Source of the DNA: a virus
Length of the DNA stretch: 27,786 nucleotides
Strand: one strand, 5' to 3'
Virus record (IMG/VR): IMGVR_UViG_3300006919_000330
Coordinates: 1-27,786 of that record
Numbering within the stretch: the stretch's first letter is position 1; every line of letters begins with the position of its first letter. The translations under genes and the position numbers were made by a program. Of this stretch, positions 27,464 to 27,786 are shown piece by piece. A model generated the notes under the pieces. The model ran no database searches and had not been told where the DNA came from. It saw only the letters and a list, made by a program, of their open reading frames with translations.

Positions 27464-27786
27464 TACAGAGGCTCCGGCAGGGTCAGCACAGCGCCCTTTT
27501 CCGTCCAGAAGATAAAGACCATATCCATGTATTGCGTCATAGCCTTCACCTTCATCAGCGACGTTACCGGCAGAAAATCCATCACCTCTAGCTTCTGCTC
27601 GTACGTCAGTGGCTTGATTGATTTATCATACATTTCCCTGAAATCCGTGTCATCGCCTCGCAAGATTGGAACACCGATCCGCAGCTTAGATTCGCGCCGC
27701 GCTTCAACAGCGGTCCACCCATCGAGCCTGCCCGCCTCGGCGTACCACTTATGCGAAAGGCGGTTTTGTGCCAGTGTGCGGTCCTC
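27463..27786 (-). CDS. Conserved phage protein, recombination-region, 5'-truncated
   Basis: The frame is open at the right edge, so the N-terminus is missing; 107 residues are visible. Recognisable stretches are RTLAQNRLSHKWYAEAGR, ARRESKLRIGVPILRGDD, SIKPLTYEQKLEVMDFLPVT and TQYMDMVFIFW. This pattern (SLxQN near the start, GxPIL, LxYEQKL, PVTSLM) is common in phage proteins that sit beside recombination nucleases, like NinB/Orf-type ssDNA-binding mediators, but the family assignment is uncertain. An internal TTG at 27663 is not a start, because the frame and the conserved pattern continue upstream. Confidence 0.7.
   Translation of the reverse strand, partial: EDRTLAQNRLSHKWYAEAGRLDGWTAVEARRESKLRIGVPILRGDDTDFREMYDKSIKPLTYEQKLEVMDFLPVTSLMKVKAMTQYMDMVFIFWTEKGAVLTLPEPL

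Noticed and set aside
1-27786. Integrase, attachment site, repressor, CRISPR array or insertion sequence
   Set aside because: Looked for on both strands and not seen; absence within this window does not exclude them elsewhere in the genome.

Overview
The window is a large part of a tailed-phage (or prophage) genome with short-tailed, P22-like virion architecture, most likely from an alphaproteobacterial host of the Rhodobacterales type. The phage call rests on an unbroken late module: terminase small and large subunits, P22-type portal, scaffold, N4/DUF4043-type major capsid protein, P22 gp4-like and gp10-like tail-tube proteins, ejection proteins, adhesins, and a lysis cassette with a zinc amidase and overlapping Rz/Rz1-like spanins. 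The host guess is an inference from a VPLPA-CTERM (exosortase) sorting signal on one gene product and from the style of the small lysis proteins. I saw no integrase, repressor, tRNA, CRISPR array or insertion sequence, so lysogeny cannot be judged.

Layout. Positions 1-2520, rightward: the 3' part of an SSB gene, a tightly coupled chain of small unknown genes, a sigma70-like promoter (1169-1196) followed by about 180 nt of non-coding, hairpin-rich leader, two small genes and a 163-residue protein in the place where lambdoid phages carry the late antiterminator. A promoter (2507-2535) and an intrinsic terminator (2551-2577) sit back to back here. Positions 2608-23680, rightward: three small genes, DNA packaging, head, tail tube, a 301-residue protein in the tail-needle slot, four ejection-type proteins (one a virion lysozyme), an adapter-like fibre, an Ig-rich fibre and an 881-residue receptor-binding protein that does not look like a beta-helix, then the lysis cassette.

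Positions 23681-27786 are all leftward. From the right edge: a truncated conserved phage protein, a Ref-like HNH nuclease, a Lar-like zinc-ribbon protein and a small protein with a hydrophobic N-terminus; then a strong consensus promoter (26655-26628) in front of a nine-gene leftward series that ends back to back with the o-spanin gene. That series encodes a predicted outer-membrane barrel, a Sec-exported protein with an exosortase sorting tail, a protein with a Tat-like leader, and several tiny proteins. It reads as a host-envelope-modification (moron or superinfection-exclusion type) operon and is the most unusual part of the window.

How the parts fit: the left and right edges carry DNA metabolism and recombination genes whose partners lie outside the window; the promoter/terminator pair near 2.5 kb is a candidate late-gene switch; the 21 kb late block builds, fills and releases the particle; the leftward operon may alter the surface of the infected cell. 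All family assignments were made by eye from protein sequence, without database searches.
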